From Paraktedonobacter sp034437695 (GTDB lineage: Bacteria; Chloroflexota; Ktedonobacteria; Ktedonobacterales; Ktedonobacteraceae), in NCBI GenBank assembly GCA_034437695.1, contig DAOTTJ010000110.1, forward strand, positions 1 to 19,587: DNA of 19,587 bases, read 5' to 3'. The position numbers and the translations under genes were made by a program. This document shows positions 8,255 through 15,877 of the stretch, piece by piece. The notes beneath the pieces were generated by a model. The model had not been told where the DNA came from. It was given only the letters and a program-made list of their open reading frames with translations, and made no database searches. Within the stretch, counting starts at the first letter, position 1, and each line of letters opens with the position of its first letter.

Positions 8255-8740
8255 ATGACAGATCCACGCATTCTCACCCTGGTCAGCCTTGTCTTTGCTG
8301 GATTGGGAGCGTACAGCCTGTATGGAGGCATCAGGCGTATACGTGACGCTCGCCGCCTCGGGATTAAGATACGCTGGTATACGCAGATTGGTCTACTGAC
8401 CGGTCTCGAATATATCCTACTGACCTTCGTTTTTCTGCTGAGCATCGCCAATCGCCAGAAATCCATCTCACCGGGGGTCAGCAATATCACCATACCTACC
8501 TACTTTGTGCTCCTCATCGCGGCCGCAATCGTCGCCGGACTGGTTGTGCATAGGGGTATCCTGGATATGCGCAGCGCCCGAGTGCGCAGAGCAGAAGCCT
8601 TCCAGAACACGCCCCCACCGGCTGCGCAGACGCAGACCGCGCAATTGAGCGCGAAAGATAGACCCGATACCTCTGACCGTCAACGCGAACGGCGCAAAAA
8701 CGCAGCAGCAGCTCGCCGTCGCCGGGCGGGCAAAAGCTGA
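8255..8740 (+). CDS. Small three-helix membrane protein, function unknown
   Basis: Not recognised. The 161-residue product has three predicted membrane helices (about 6-26, 45-65, 81-100). A polar C-terminal tail (105-161) is rich in Arg, Ala and Gln and ends in the very basic RRRRAGKS, likely cytoplasmic. AAGGA lies about 9 bases before the ATG. It follows the polytopic protein gene by 12 bases and is probably co-transcribed, so the two products may work together. The basic tail of this protein and the acidic loop of its neighbour suggest, as inference only, an electrostatic contact. Confidence 0.7.
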   Translation: MTDPRILTLVSLVFAGLGAYSLYGGIRRIRDARRLGIKIRWYTQIGLLTGLEYILLTFVFLLSIANRQKSISPGVSNITIPTYFVLLIAAAIVAGLVVHRGILDMRSARVRRAEAFQNTPPPAAQTQTAQLSAKDRPDTSDRQRERRKNAAAARRRRAGKS

Positions 8741-8750
8741 ACTCCCTCTT

Positions 8751-8812
8751 CTGGAGAACATCAGGCGAGCAGGTCTCTCACGTTCTCCAGGACCGGACCC
8801 CGCCACGCGGGG
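8751..8812. terminator. Pair of hairpins between convergent genes
   Basis: Two inverted repeats fill the 79-base gap between convergent stop codons. CTGGAGAAC (8751-8759) pairs with GTTCTCCAG (8782-8790), and CCCCGC (8798-8803) pairs with GCGGGG (8807-8812) over a 3-base loop. Neither has a clean T-run, so termination from structure alone is uncertain. The position suggests a bidirectional stop. Confidence 0.4.
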
Positions 8813-8819
8813 AGCGTGC

Positions 8820-10262
8820 TTAAAGGGCGAGGATCTGACCACTCCACAGCGTCACCGCGCCCCATTGCGAACTCGTGAGTAACAGGGTCCGACCATTGGG
8901 CGACCAGCTCAGCAGATTCGTAGAGCCGCTCAAAAGTCGGGCAGATACAGGCGCAAACGAACGTAAACGCTGGCCAGTCCGCGCATTATATAGGTCTACC
9001 TGGCCTGGCAAAGCGTAGACCGCGAGCAGCGTACCGGCGGGATTCCAGGCTACAACCTGCGCACGCAAGGCGCTGGGGATCAACGCTGGATCGTGAGGTA
9101 GGATCTCCAGCAGCTTATCGATATCCATCTGCTGAAACGCCGCCGCGTCTGGAAAAGGCTGGCCGGGCGGCTCCATCATACCCACAAAAGAGAAATTGGT
9201 GAGGAGATAGCGTCCATCGGGCGACCAGACGGTAAACGAAGTAGCCCAGAGATAGGCACCGGGCGTATGGATAAAGGAAACGACCAGCGCCGACCCAGGC
9301 TGCCAGACCGTAAAGGACCGCCCGCCATCGGGGTTGCCGGGTGGATCGTTGGTGTAAGTCGTCGGCCTGCCGCTGGTCGCAGAATCGGTGACGGGAAGAA
9401 GCTGGTCATTTGCGCCCCAGGCATAGCTTAAAGCGGGCTTCAGGTCGCTGAGCTGTGAACTACTCCCATCCTGGAGGTTCCAGCGCAACAACGCAGCCCG
9501 ACCAGAAGCAGTCGGGGGAGAGGACTGCGTATCGGTATCGGTGGCCCTGAGAAAGACGCGGCCGCGCTCTCCACCGCTGGAGGCAAGCAAAAGGCCCGCG
9601 TAGGACTCAAAGCGCGTAGTGACACTGAAACTCAACGCAAGCTGGGTGCCAGTGGGTGACCAGGCTATCTGCTGATAGGTAATCGTCGGAGTAGGAAAGC
9701 TACTCGACGTTTGCGAAGCATCGGGCTTACGCGCCAGAATCGCACGCATCGTCGGCGAAAGCGCCTGTTGTAAAGCATTGAGCAGCAGATCGTCGGGCTG
9801 CCAATCACCGATCTGGCGACCTGTAATCGCGCTATAGATAGAGACCTGCGCGACGGTATACGCATCCGCGACACAGGGCTGCGTATACCCCAGCACAGCG
9901 ATCAGCGAACTATTAGGCGACCAGGCAGTCTGGACCGGACAGACGATAGAGCCGCGCCCCACATCCACGGAATCGCTGGCCGTAGCAGGCGAGGACCCTG
10001 GATAAAATGGCCAGGAGGTGAGCAGCAGGGTACTTAGTCCGGTAGCAGGACCAAGCACCACAACGACCAGCAAAAGCAGCAGACTGCCCAACGCGAACAC
10101 ACTCAAACGTCTCCGCACCCGCCGCCGTTCAGGTCGCTGCCAGCGTAGAAGCCACGCTTCACAACGCGCAGGCCAGCTCCACACAGAGCCTGCGATCGGC
10201 TCCAGATCGGCAATTTCAACCTCAAATTGTTCGATTGGCAGATCTCTATCGGTTTCAGCCAT
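8820..10262 (-). CDS. Single-pass protein with WD40/TolB-like beta-propeller
   Basis: The 480-residue product has a charged cytoplasmic N-terminus (1-52), one membrane helix (about 53-73) after an arginine cluster (PERRRVRRR), and an outer region built of repeats typical of WD40-like or TolB-like propellers. The W-S/N-P-x-G blades are visible at about 114 (WSPNSSLIAVLG), 201 (WSPTGTQLALSF), 346 (WSPDGRYLLTNF), 406 (WNPAGTLLAVYA) and 453 (WSPNGRTLLLTS). Intervening segments are long and irregular, as in bacterial WD40-like proteins. No enzyme domain is seen. It probably binds a protein or polysaccharide partner at the cell surface; the partner is unknown. AGAGAGGTG lies just before the ATG. 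Confidence 0.75.
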   Translation of the reverse strand: MAETDRDLPIEQFEVEIADLEPIAGSVWSWPARCEAWLLRWQRPERRRVRRRLSVFALGSLLLLLVVVVLGPATGLSTLLLTSWPFYPGSSPATASDSVDVGRGSIVCPVQTAWSPNSSLIAVLGYTQPCVADAYTVAQVSIYSAITGRQIGDWQPDDLLLNALQQALSPTMRAILARKPDASQTSSSFPTPTITYQQIAWSPTGTQLALSFSVTTRFESYAGLLLASSGGERGRVFLRATDTDTQSSPPTASGRAALLRWNLQDGSSSQLSDLKPALSYAWGANDQLLPVTDSATSGRPTTYTNDPPGNPDGGRSFTVWQPGSALVVSFIHTPGAYLWATSFTVWSPDGRYLLTNFSFVGMMEPPGQPFPDAAAFQQMDIDKLLEILPHDPALIPSALRAQVVAWNPAGTLLAVYALPGQVDLYNARTGQRLRSFAPVSARLLSGSTNLLSWSPNGRTLLLTSSQWGAVTLWSGQILAL

Positions 10263-10302
10263 GACACCTCTCTGCTCTGACTAAACAACTGGCTCGTCCT
10301 AC

Positions 10303-10332
10303 ATTGTACTCCCCCTCGTCCCGGCGAGTCTA
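10303..10332 (-). promoter_or_regulatory. Candidate promoter of the propeller protein gene
   Basis: On the minus strand TACAAT (10303-10308) lies 18 bases from a weak TAGACT (10327-10332), about 40 bases before the ATG. The -10 hexamer is good and the -35 is poor. Confidence 0.35.
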
Positions 10333-10460
10333 AAAAGTAGCCCGAAAAGCCTAAAGAGAGATTTGCTACCCTTAGCGCTGAAGGTTCGCATAGTTCCATG
10401 TATCACTCTGGATCAGTGAAATCAGCTTTATTGAAAATAGTACCCTACTTGAAACAAAGC

Positions 10461-10490
10461 TTGCTTGCTTGAGATACAAGGTCTTATAAT
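10461..10490 (+). promoter_or_regulatory. Candidate promoter of the 201-residue membrane protein gene
   Basis: A perfect TATAAT (10485-10490) lies 18 bases after TTGCTT (10461-10466), giving a leader of about 47 bases before the ATG at 10544. The 281-base divergent region between this gene and the propeller gene holds no other clear element. Confidence 0.5.
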
Positions 10491-10543
10491 GGCCCTATAC
10501 TTCATCCCATTCCAAACACTTTTACAACAAAGGAGTAGAACGA

Positions 10544-11149
10544 ATGTCAGAGTATATCGGAATGCTCTCAGGCAAAGGCTGCTTGGTTCCTTTTTCATTA
10601 TCGCATACCAGAGGACTTATCTCGCGCATCCAGCAGAGACATTTACGCCAGAAAACACTTAGCGCCACTCAGGCACCATCGACCGTTTCCACCAGGTTTG
10701 AAAGAGAGAGAGTGATTGCACCCCAGTCGCGAAACAGACGTATCTGGCGTATCGTGCTTATCGGTTTCTTCTTACTCATTTGTGCCGGACTTATTTTGAA
10801 ATTCGTTCTACCGGTATTTTTCTCCCAGGGGTCGGGCATCACCAACTGCCAGGTAGGGACAGGCTACGCGATCAGCACGGGAAGCCTCCAACAGGTCAGC
10901 AATAGCTTTCCTGACGACACGATTTTATACCTGGTCTGTCAGGTCTCAGCCAGATTAGATGCGCGAAGTATTGCTGATAAGATAGTCAGCTCACAGACAG
11001 ACTTTCGCGTTATCCACCCAGGAGCAGTCGACCAGGACAACGGCACCTATGTCAGTAGCGCACTTTTCAACGATGCCGGTTCCTACACCTGGAACATCGC
11101 CTATCAACGCCAGCAGGTAGCCTCAGTGACCTTTGAAATCAACTCCTGA
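10544..11149 (+). CDS. Single-pass membrane protein with small outer domain, unknown
   Basis: Family not recognised. The 201-residue product has a basic cytoplasmic segment (1-66, many Arg/Gln, no clear domain), one membrane helix (about 67-92) and an outer domain of about 108 residues. That domain has two cysteines (C102 and C132) that could form a disulfide and ends in a beta-rich pattern (GSYTWNIAYQRQQVASVTFEI). The ending resembles a small Ig-like or beta-sandwich fold, which is only an impression. AAAGGAG lies 8 bases before the ATG, and a good -10 box is upstream. It is convergent with the next gene. Confidence 0.7.
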   Translation: MSEYIGMLSGKGCLVPFSLSHTRGLISRIQQRHLRQKTLSATQAPSTVSTRFERERVIAPQSRNRRIWRIVLIGFFLLICAGLILKFVLPVFFSQGSGITNCQVGTGYAISTGSLQQVSNSFPDDTILYLVCQVSARLDARSIADKIVSSQTDFRVIHPGAVDQDNGTYVSSALFNDAGSYTWNIAYQRQQVASVTFEINS

Positions 11150-11206
11150 CTTACTCTCGGTCGCCGCTCTGCCTGTATCTGCCATACCAGCCGCTGCCAA
11201 TATATT

Positions 11207-11602
11207 TCAGGCAGGCTGAAAGAGCAGAACCATTACATACAGAGCGGCGACCGCCAGCACAAGAAAAAAACTGCCAGTCAACACACGCGAGAAACGTCTA
11301 GTGCCAATCCCAATGCCGTAGCGGGGACGAAAGGTAGTCAGAGAGATACGTAGACTCATAATGAGCAGGAACAGCAATAGAAAGACATCCAGGCCGCGTA
11401 CAGTCAATCCACCACTAAAGACAAAGTAGATCACGCCAACAGCCCCAAAGACCAGCATAGCCCCTAAAATCGCCACTGCGGCGATCCCTATAAAGAGCAA
11501 TTCATCAAAAGAACGCTTGATCAGTACAGGCGCAATTTTGATCAGCATAATGCTACCAGCGACGTAAGCAGCCAGGCTACACAGGGTTATTATCCATACC
11601 AT
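11207..11602 (-). CDS. Small four-helix membrane protein, unknown
   Basis: Family not recognised. The 131 residues are almost entirely hydrophobic, with four predicted helices (about 2-24, 35-61, 72-90, 105-128) and a short basic loop with TTFRPRYG and GTRRFSR. An AGGAG lies upstream but is 11 bases from this ATG. A second, out-of-frame ATG sits nearer the ideal spacing and would give only a five-codon peptide, so initiation may be inefficient. It diverges from the methyltransferase gene and shares its upstream region. Confidence 0.65.
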   Translation of the reverse strand: MVWIITLCSLAAYVAGSIMLIKIAPVLIKRSFDELLFIGIAAVAILGAMLVFGAVGVIYFVFSGGLTVRGLDVFLLLFLLIMSLRISLTTFRPRYGIGIGTRRFSRVLTGSFFLVLAVAALYVMVLLFQPA

Positions 11603-11642
11603 GACATTATTTTCTCCTGTAGTAGGAACGTTCTTCAGGGTA

Positions 11643-11648
11643 ATTATA
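11643..11648 (-). promoter_or_regulatory. TATAAT box upstream of the four-helix protein gene
   Basis: A perfect TATAAT on the minus strand, about 40 bases before the ATG at 11602. No good -35 hexamer lies at the expected distance, so the promoter may need an activator. Confidence 0.35.
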
Positions 11649-11650
11649 CG

Positions 11651-11698
11651 GACAAGTCGAGTGGTTAGTTGCGTTCAGGTAGGTGGGAGAGACTTGTC
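11651..11698. promoter_or_regulatory. Inverted repeat in the divergent intergenic region, possible operator
   Basis: GACAAGTC (11651-11658) and its exact reverse complement GACTTGTC (11691-11698) are separated by 32 bases. They lie between the minus-strand TATAAT box at 11643 and the plus-strand TTGACA at 11710. The arms are too far apart for a simple hairpin signal, and the centre-to-centre distance of 40 bases is about four helical turns. That would suit a looping or dimeric regulator acting on both genes. Confidence 0.35.
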
Positions 11699-11709
11699 GG
11701 GAGAGACGG

Positions 11710-11739
11710 TTGACAGCGTATAGTCAGAGCGCCTATGAT
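11710..11739 (+). promoter_or_regulatory. Strong sigma-70-like promoter of the methyltransferase gene
   Basis: A perfect TTGACA (11710-11715) and TATGAT (11734-11739, one mismatch) are spaced by 18 bases. Transcription would start near 11746, downstream of the earliest in-frame GTG (11683) and 42 bases before the ATG at 11788. It therefore argues for the later start codon. Confidence 0.6.
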
Positions 11740-11787
11740 GAGCGCAGATACTACGACTGCAAAACGGCAGAGAGGTGGGCCAGAAGG

Positions 11788-12801
11788 ATGGCTGAATTGC
11801 TCTGGCAGGGCAAACAATCTGTATACGATCCGCCAGATAAACTACCACGCTTGCATATCCAGGAGACCCATGCGGGCCTTGACGCCACCGAACCGCCACA
11901 TATGCCCGACTGGCAAAATCGTCTGGTCGCGGGCGAACGCGCAGAGGTCCTGGCGGCGCTCCTGCCCGAATTTGCCGAATCGATCAACCTGGCCTATATC
12001 GATCCACCTTTTATGACTGGACGCGACTTTAAGAGCGGCTCACAACTGGCGTACAGCGATAAATGGCAGGGCAAGCTGGATGGCTACCTGCAATGGCTGG
12101 CCATTACGCTCCGCCTGCTGCAACGTCTGCTCAGCAAGAATGGCAGCCTCTACGTCCATCTCGACTGGCGCGTCTCGCACTATGCGCGGGTCATTCTCGA
12201 CGAGATCTTCGGGGCAAATCTGCAAGGTCGGAGCAGTGGTTTTCAAAACGAGATCGTCTGGCACTACCATTCGGGCGGCACTGCCAGCAGACGCTATGCG
12301 CGTAAACATGATACTATCCTTTTCTACACCAGGTCTGCAGACTACTGTTTTCACGGCGAACGCATCGGAGAGAGGCGTGGTGACCAGAAGCGCAACCATA
12401 TGCGCCGCCAGGTCGATGAACAGGGACGCATCCAGTGGACCATCGCTTCGCACGGGCGAACCTATACATACACCGCTGAAAGCCTGATGGCCCCGGTCGA
12501 TGTATGGAACGATATCAGCCATTTGCACCAGCGCGATCCCGAACGCAACGGCTACGCCACACAGAAACCGGCCGCGTTACTCGAACGTATCCTCCTGGCC
12601 TCATCCGAACCAGGCGATCTCGTCCTGGATTGTTTCTGTGGCAGCGGGGTGACACCAGCAGTGGCCGAACAGATGGGCCGCCGCTGGATCGCTTCTGACC
12701 AGGGAGAGCTGGCCATCGCGGCGACGCGCAGCCGTTTACTCGCACTGCCGCAGCATACTACATTTGTCACACAAACCGTCATCTCTGCACCTGAGAGATA
12801 G
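11788..12801 (+). CDS. Solitary beta-class DNA methyltransferase
   Basis: S-adenosylmethionine-dependent DNA methyltransferase, probably adenine-N6. From ATG 11788 it has 337 residues. The catalytic motif DPPF (72-75, in LAYIDPPFMTGRDF) comes before the AdoMet-binding motif FCGSG (283-287, in LVLDCFCGSGVTPAVAEQ). That order defines the beta class, as in type III Mod and CcrM-like enzymes. TQKP (about 258-261) is the conserved lead-in to the AdoMet motif. The middle (about 140-245) would hold target recognition. The frame is open back to GTG 11683, adding 35 residues, but a strong promoter lies inside that segment and AGAGGTG precedes ATG 11788 by 10 bases. No restriction gene is in the window. 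N4-cytosine specificity is less likely, given DPPF rather than SPP. Confidence 0.88.
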   Translation: MAELLWQGKQSVYDPPDKLPRLHIQETHAGLDATEPPHMPDWQNRLVAGERAEVLAALLPEFAESINLAYIDPPFMTGRDFKSGSQLAYSDKWQGKLDGYLQWLAITLRLLQRLLSKNGSLYVHLDWRVSHYARVILDEIFGANLQGRSSGFQNEIVWHYHSGGTASRRYARKHDTILFYTRSADYCFHGERIGERRGDQKRNHMRRQVDEQGRIQWTIASHGRTYTYTAESLMAPVDVWNDISHLHQRDPERNGYATQKPAALLERILLASSEPGDLVLDCFCGSGVTPAVAEQMGRRWIASDQGELAIAATRSRLLALPQHTTFVTQTVISAPER

Positions 12802-13158
12802 AAAGGGTCATCAGGAGACAAAAAGCGCCTGCGTTTCTATAACCAGAGAACAGGCAAAGAAGACAGTTTTCTGTACAGCAAGCCAGACGCGCCCCAATAG
12901 CTTGCAGAGCCGCTCTAGCTAGGGTATCATTGAGAAGAAAAAGGGTTGCAGTTCATCTGCATTCCCTGATGCGCGTCCTAAAATCTCGCTGCGCAGGGGC
13001 TAGCCTCCACTGACAAGATGGTGTACAATGACAACTACAAAGCCAGAAAAGAGGGAATGCACAGAACAATCCCCCGCCGGAAGTCTGGAGGGAACGTCCC
13101 TTTGCTTTTCCCACTTTTTATGCCGCATTTTGAAGATGTATCAGGGAAGAGGTTCTAG
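12802..13158. other. Intergenic stretch between methyltransferase and the paired surface proteins
   Basis: This stretch holds a hairpin at 12827-12855 (described separately). A weak promoter-like pair follows, TTGCAG (12902-12907), 17 bases, TATCAT (12925-12930), with a separate TACAAT at 13024-13029. A short hairpin AGGGA-ACG-TCCCT at 13089-13101 is followed by a T-rich run. A 44-codon frame ends in an ATGA overlap with the next gene. AAGAGG lies 7 bases before the ATG at 13159. The long leader (over 100 bases from either candidate promoter) could be regulated, but no known riboswitch is recognised. Confidence 0.4.
12827..12855 (+). terminator. Hairpin after the methyltransferase gene, possible terminator
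   Basis: GCCTG (12827-12831) plus TTTCT (12834-12838) pair with AGAGA (12845-12849) plus CAGGC (12851-12855), including one G-T pair, a small internal loop and a six-base loop. It lies 25 bases after the stop codon. The following bases are A-rich rather than T-rich, so it is not a canonical intrinsic terminator. Confidence 0.4.
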
Positions 13159-13162
13159 ATGA
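13028..13162 (+). CDS. Possible 44-residue leader peptide
   Basis: An ATG frame of 44 codons whose TGA overlaps the ATG of the following gene as ATGA, the arrangement of translationally coupled pairs. Evidence against it: the ribosome site is weak (GATGGTG), the ATG coincides with a TACAAT box, and the predicted peptide has no recognisable features beyond three cysteines. It could be a regulatory upstream frame or chance. Confidence 0.2.
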   Translation: MTTTKPEKRECTEQSPAGSLEGTSLCFSHFLCRILKMYQGRGSR

Positions 13163-15822
13163 GACAGGGTGACGGCTCAGATTTGCTCGGTTCAGGCAAT
13201 CCGCAGAGCTCAGATGTCGGGATTATTTATGTCGACCCGGCAGATAGCAGGCTAGACATCCTGAAAGGGATCAATATACAAGAGGAGCTTGGTCGGAAGC
13301 AGATTGCCATCGTTCTGCCCGCACAACACAAGGCTTTTCGTCAGCCGATAGATTTTGACGGGCTGAAAGCGGTACGACGCGGTCTCAAAGCGCAGTTGAT
13401 TTTTATTGCGCCAGCGGGTCCAGGGCCGGCTGAATTTGCGCGTCAACGCCGCTTTGTGGTCTATTCTTCATTGGAAACCTTTGCCCAGGCCCTCGCAGAG
13501 AATAGCTCACCCGCACCAGCTGATGAGCGCCCCAGAGGACTTTTCGGCGGCGGGCGCAAACCAAAAGCCAACCCGCCAGCTCAGCCGCCACCACAGAACC
13601 AGTCGAGCGCTGCCGCTCAGGGCAGACCACTCCTGCCAGCTGTGATCCCAGTCCCAATGCCGGCTGAGAACTTTGAGGCGGGCCGAGGACAGGTTCCTCC
13701 GGGAGCGCCGTCAGAAGAGCCGCCCGCCAGGGACCCGGTCGAAATAAACCAGGCTGCCGCGCAGAAGCCAGACGCGGGTCCTGGCAGTGGTACACCGCCA
13801 TCTAACGACGAAGATGACGAAGACTACTATCTTGCGCCTATTGTGCCATTGCCCACCAATCCAGCTATGCCAACCCCGCTTGCCCCAGGAACGGCAAGGG
13901 GCAGCGCACCGACCGGCCCGATGCGCGAAGGCAAACAACCACGTCCGCTTGCGCTGCCTGGGGTGCCACTCTCTGGTGTTCCATCTACGCCACACACGAC
14001 TGGCAAAATGTCTACCGTCCAGAAGACGCCGGGCGAGAGCGGAAGTCTGCCAGCGGTCCAGAGTGCAACGGCCAGCGAAGCTGCTCAGCCTCTCCTGATG
14101 CCACCACCAGCTTCGGGTTCGAGCAGTAAGCCAGGCAGAAACATCGCGCCATTGGGCAACCAATCTAGAAAGAGCCGCCCGCCGCTGATTGCCGGGGGGG
14201 TACCATTCAATAGTCAGGCCAGCACGCCTGCCGCGTCAGGTGGAACAGGGGCAGCGGCATCCAGTAACACTACCAACGGGAATAATCAGCCCGCTGACCC
14301 GAATCGTAAGGGCAACACTGGTCAAATCGTCGCAGTTGGAGCAGGAGCCGCCCTGGGGGCCGGTTTACTGGCTGGCAGCGCCGTGGCACATGCCACCTCT
14401 TCATCGGCACCGGCCAACAGCACGTCTGCTGCTACGGCTGGACGCAGCAGCGCGAGTACGGCTACGCCGCCACTGACGCCGCTTCCACCTCCACGTTCGC
14501 GTATCCAACGTCGCCGCTGGCGGCGCAATCTGCTTGCGCTGCTTATCCTGCTTGCGTTGAGCATCGTGCTGCTCGCGCTGATCTTTGGACCGCGCGTAGG
14601 CATGGCACAAATCTTTCCAGGCAGCGTAAGCGCTCAGATCTCAATCACACCCGACAGCCAGTTGATCCAGAATAATTTTCTGGTCGTCGGCACAACCGCG
14701 CCCCCCAATCCAGCCAAAATGCAGGTCGCCGCTCGCGTGATCTCCACACAATCCCAACCCATGACCGCAACCGGCCAGTCGACAGGCTCGATAGCAGCGA
14801 CACAGGCGTCAGGCGTGTTAGTGTTCCAAAATGTAGGTGAAAATGGCGTCCAACTCAGCGGTGGAACATTGACCGGGGGCGACGGCGTCCAGGTATCTTT
14901 CGGCGCAGTCTATGTGCCAGCGGTTTCTGGCGCTGAAGTAACAGGAACCGCTGTCATTGCAGGTTCGTCCGGCAACATCCCAGCATCCGATATCAACGGT
15001 ACCTGCTGTGGTAACACCAACATTCACGTGAAAAATCTCAGTGCCTTCACTGGCGGTCACGACGCAATTCTGAAGAGTGTAGTCCAGAAGGCGGATATCG
15101 ATAGTACAGCCGCCCCGCTCAAGGCGCAATTGACCACCACAACGCAGGCGGCCTTGCACACCTTAATGAAGAGCAACGAACGTGCCGTCGATAGCTCGCT
15201 CGCTTGCCCAGCGACGACTCAATCCGATTATGCTGTCAATGCGCGTGCGCCTTCGTTCACGGTGACGGTGATGGTGAAGTGCAGCGAGGTGGTCTACAAC
15301 TACCAGGCGGCGCAACAGAACGCGACCACGCGCTTGCAGAACGATAGTCTGAATAACCCCCAGCTTACACAGTATAAGCTGGCTGGGCAGATCGTCAGCA
15401 CACCAATCAGCGCAACGGTGGTCAGCGCGGATAATCAGGTCTCGATCTATGTGCAGGCGCAAGGACTGTGGGTCTACGACATTACTCCCACTATGCAGCA
15501 CAATCTCATACAGTCGTTGGCCAAACTCTCGAAAAAAGATGCACTGAGTATTCTATCCCACCAGGTCGGGGTCAAGTCGGCGCAGATCACGCTCTCTACG
15601 GGTGATACCTTGCCGACGAATGTCGCCGATATTCACCTGAACGTTCAGACACCACCGGGCATCCAGACGACAACCCCCGGAGCGGGAACACCCGGTGTGG
15701 CGGGGACGCCCAGTGCGGGGACGCCCGGTGCAGGCAACAACGGCACGCCGACCAATCCAGGGGCAAGTGGCCCCACCCCAACGCACGTCTCAGGCGGGGT
15801 CACACCAGGACCAGGAAGCTAA
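13159..15822 (+). CDS. Single-pass surface protein with unknown cytoplasmic domain and baseplate-J-like outer region
   Basis: The product is 887 residues. Residues 18-112 form a compact alpha/beta domain (GIIYVDPADSR, RKQIAIVLP, KAQLIFIAPAGPGPAEFARQ, FVVYSSLETFAQAL) that I do not recognise. Its strand-helix alternation recalls a receiver or Rossmann-like fold. A Pro/Ala/Ser linker follows (113-445) with an acidic patch (NDEDDEDYY, 216-224) and a Gly/Ala stretch (390-410). After RIQRRRWRR comes a membrane helix (about 457-477). The outer part has a baseplate-J-like region (about 490-636, including ASGVLVFQNVG and AGSSGNIPASDI), then a domain with SFTVTVMVKCSEVVYNY and AQGLWVYDIT. It ends in a low-complexity Gly-Thr-Pro tail (836-887). 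The outer half is homologous to that of the downstream kinase. AAGAGG precedes the ATG. Confidence 0.8.
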   Translation: MRQGDGSDLLGSGNPQSSDVGIIYVDPADSRLDILKGINIQEELGRKQIAIVLPAQHKAFRQPIDFDGLKAVRRGLKAQLIFIAPAGPGPAEFARQRRFVVYSSLETFAQALAENSSPAPADERPRGLFGGGRKPKANPPAQPPPQNQSSAAAQGRPLLPAVIPVPMPAENFEAGRGQVPPGAPSEEPPARDPVEINQAAAQKPDAGPGSGTPPSNDEDDEDYYLAPIVPLPTNPAMPTPLAPGTARGSAPTGPMREGKQPRPLALPGVPLSGVPSTPHTTGKMSTVQKTPGESGSLPAVQSATASEAAQPLLMPPPASGSSSKPGRNIAPLGNQSRKSRPPLIAGGVPFNSQASTPAASGGTGAAASSNTTNGNNQPADPNRKGNTGQIVAVGAGAALGAGLLAGSAVAHATSSSAPANSTSAATAGRSSASTATPPLTPLPPPRSRIQRRRWRRNLLALLILLALSIVLLALIFGPRVGMAQIFPGSVSAQISITPDSQLIQNNFLVVGTTAPPNPAKMQVAARVISTQSQPMTATGQSTGSIAATQASGVLVFQNVGENGVQLSGGTLTGGDGVQVSFGAVYVPAVSGAEVTGTAVIAGSSGNIPASDINGTCCGNTNIHVKNLSAFTGGHDAILKSVVQKADIDSTAAPLKAQLTTTTQAALHTLMKSNERAVDSSLACPATTQSDYAVNARAPSFTVTVMVKCSEVVYNYQAAQQNATTRLQNDSLNNPQLTQYKLAGQIVSTPISATVVSADNQVSIYVQAQGLWVYDITPTMQHNLIQSLAKLSKKDALSILSHQVGVKSAQITLSTGDTLPTNVADIHLNVQTPPGIQTTTPGAGTPGVAGTPSAGTPGAGNNGTPTNPGASGPTPTHVSGGVTPGPGS
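15679..15742 (+). repeat. Short tandem repeat encoding the Gly-Thr-Pro tail
   Basis: GCGGGGACGCCC recurs at a 15-base period around 15700-15726 with degenerate copies on both sides, encoding AGTPx units (GTPGV, AGTPSA, GTPGAG). The in-frame period and Pro/Thr/Gly content suit a flexible, cell-wall-spanning stalk that could vary in length by slippage. Confidence 0.5.
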
Positions 15823-15877
15823 TTGACATATGCCAGGGATGGGAGAGCGGACAGCTAACGCCAACTCGTCTTGATTT

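Noticed and set aside
13787..14163. Frames in other phases within the proline-rich linker of the 887-residue protein
   Set aside because: GC-rich repetitive coding sequence produces long shadow frames on both strands; none has a ribosome site or domain.
15679..15742. Short 15-base repeats as a CRISPR-like array
   Set aside because: The repeats are in-frame coding units with no spacers.
15823..15851. TTGACA right after the first surface-protein gene as a kinase promoter
   Set aside because: No acceptable -10 hexamer at 16-19 bases; kept only as a remark.
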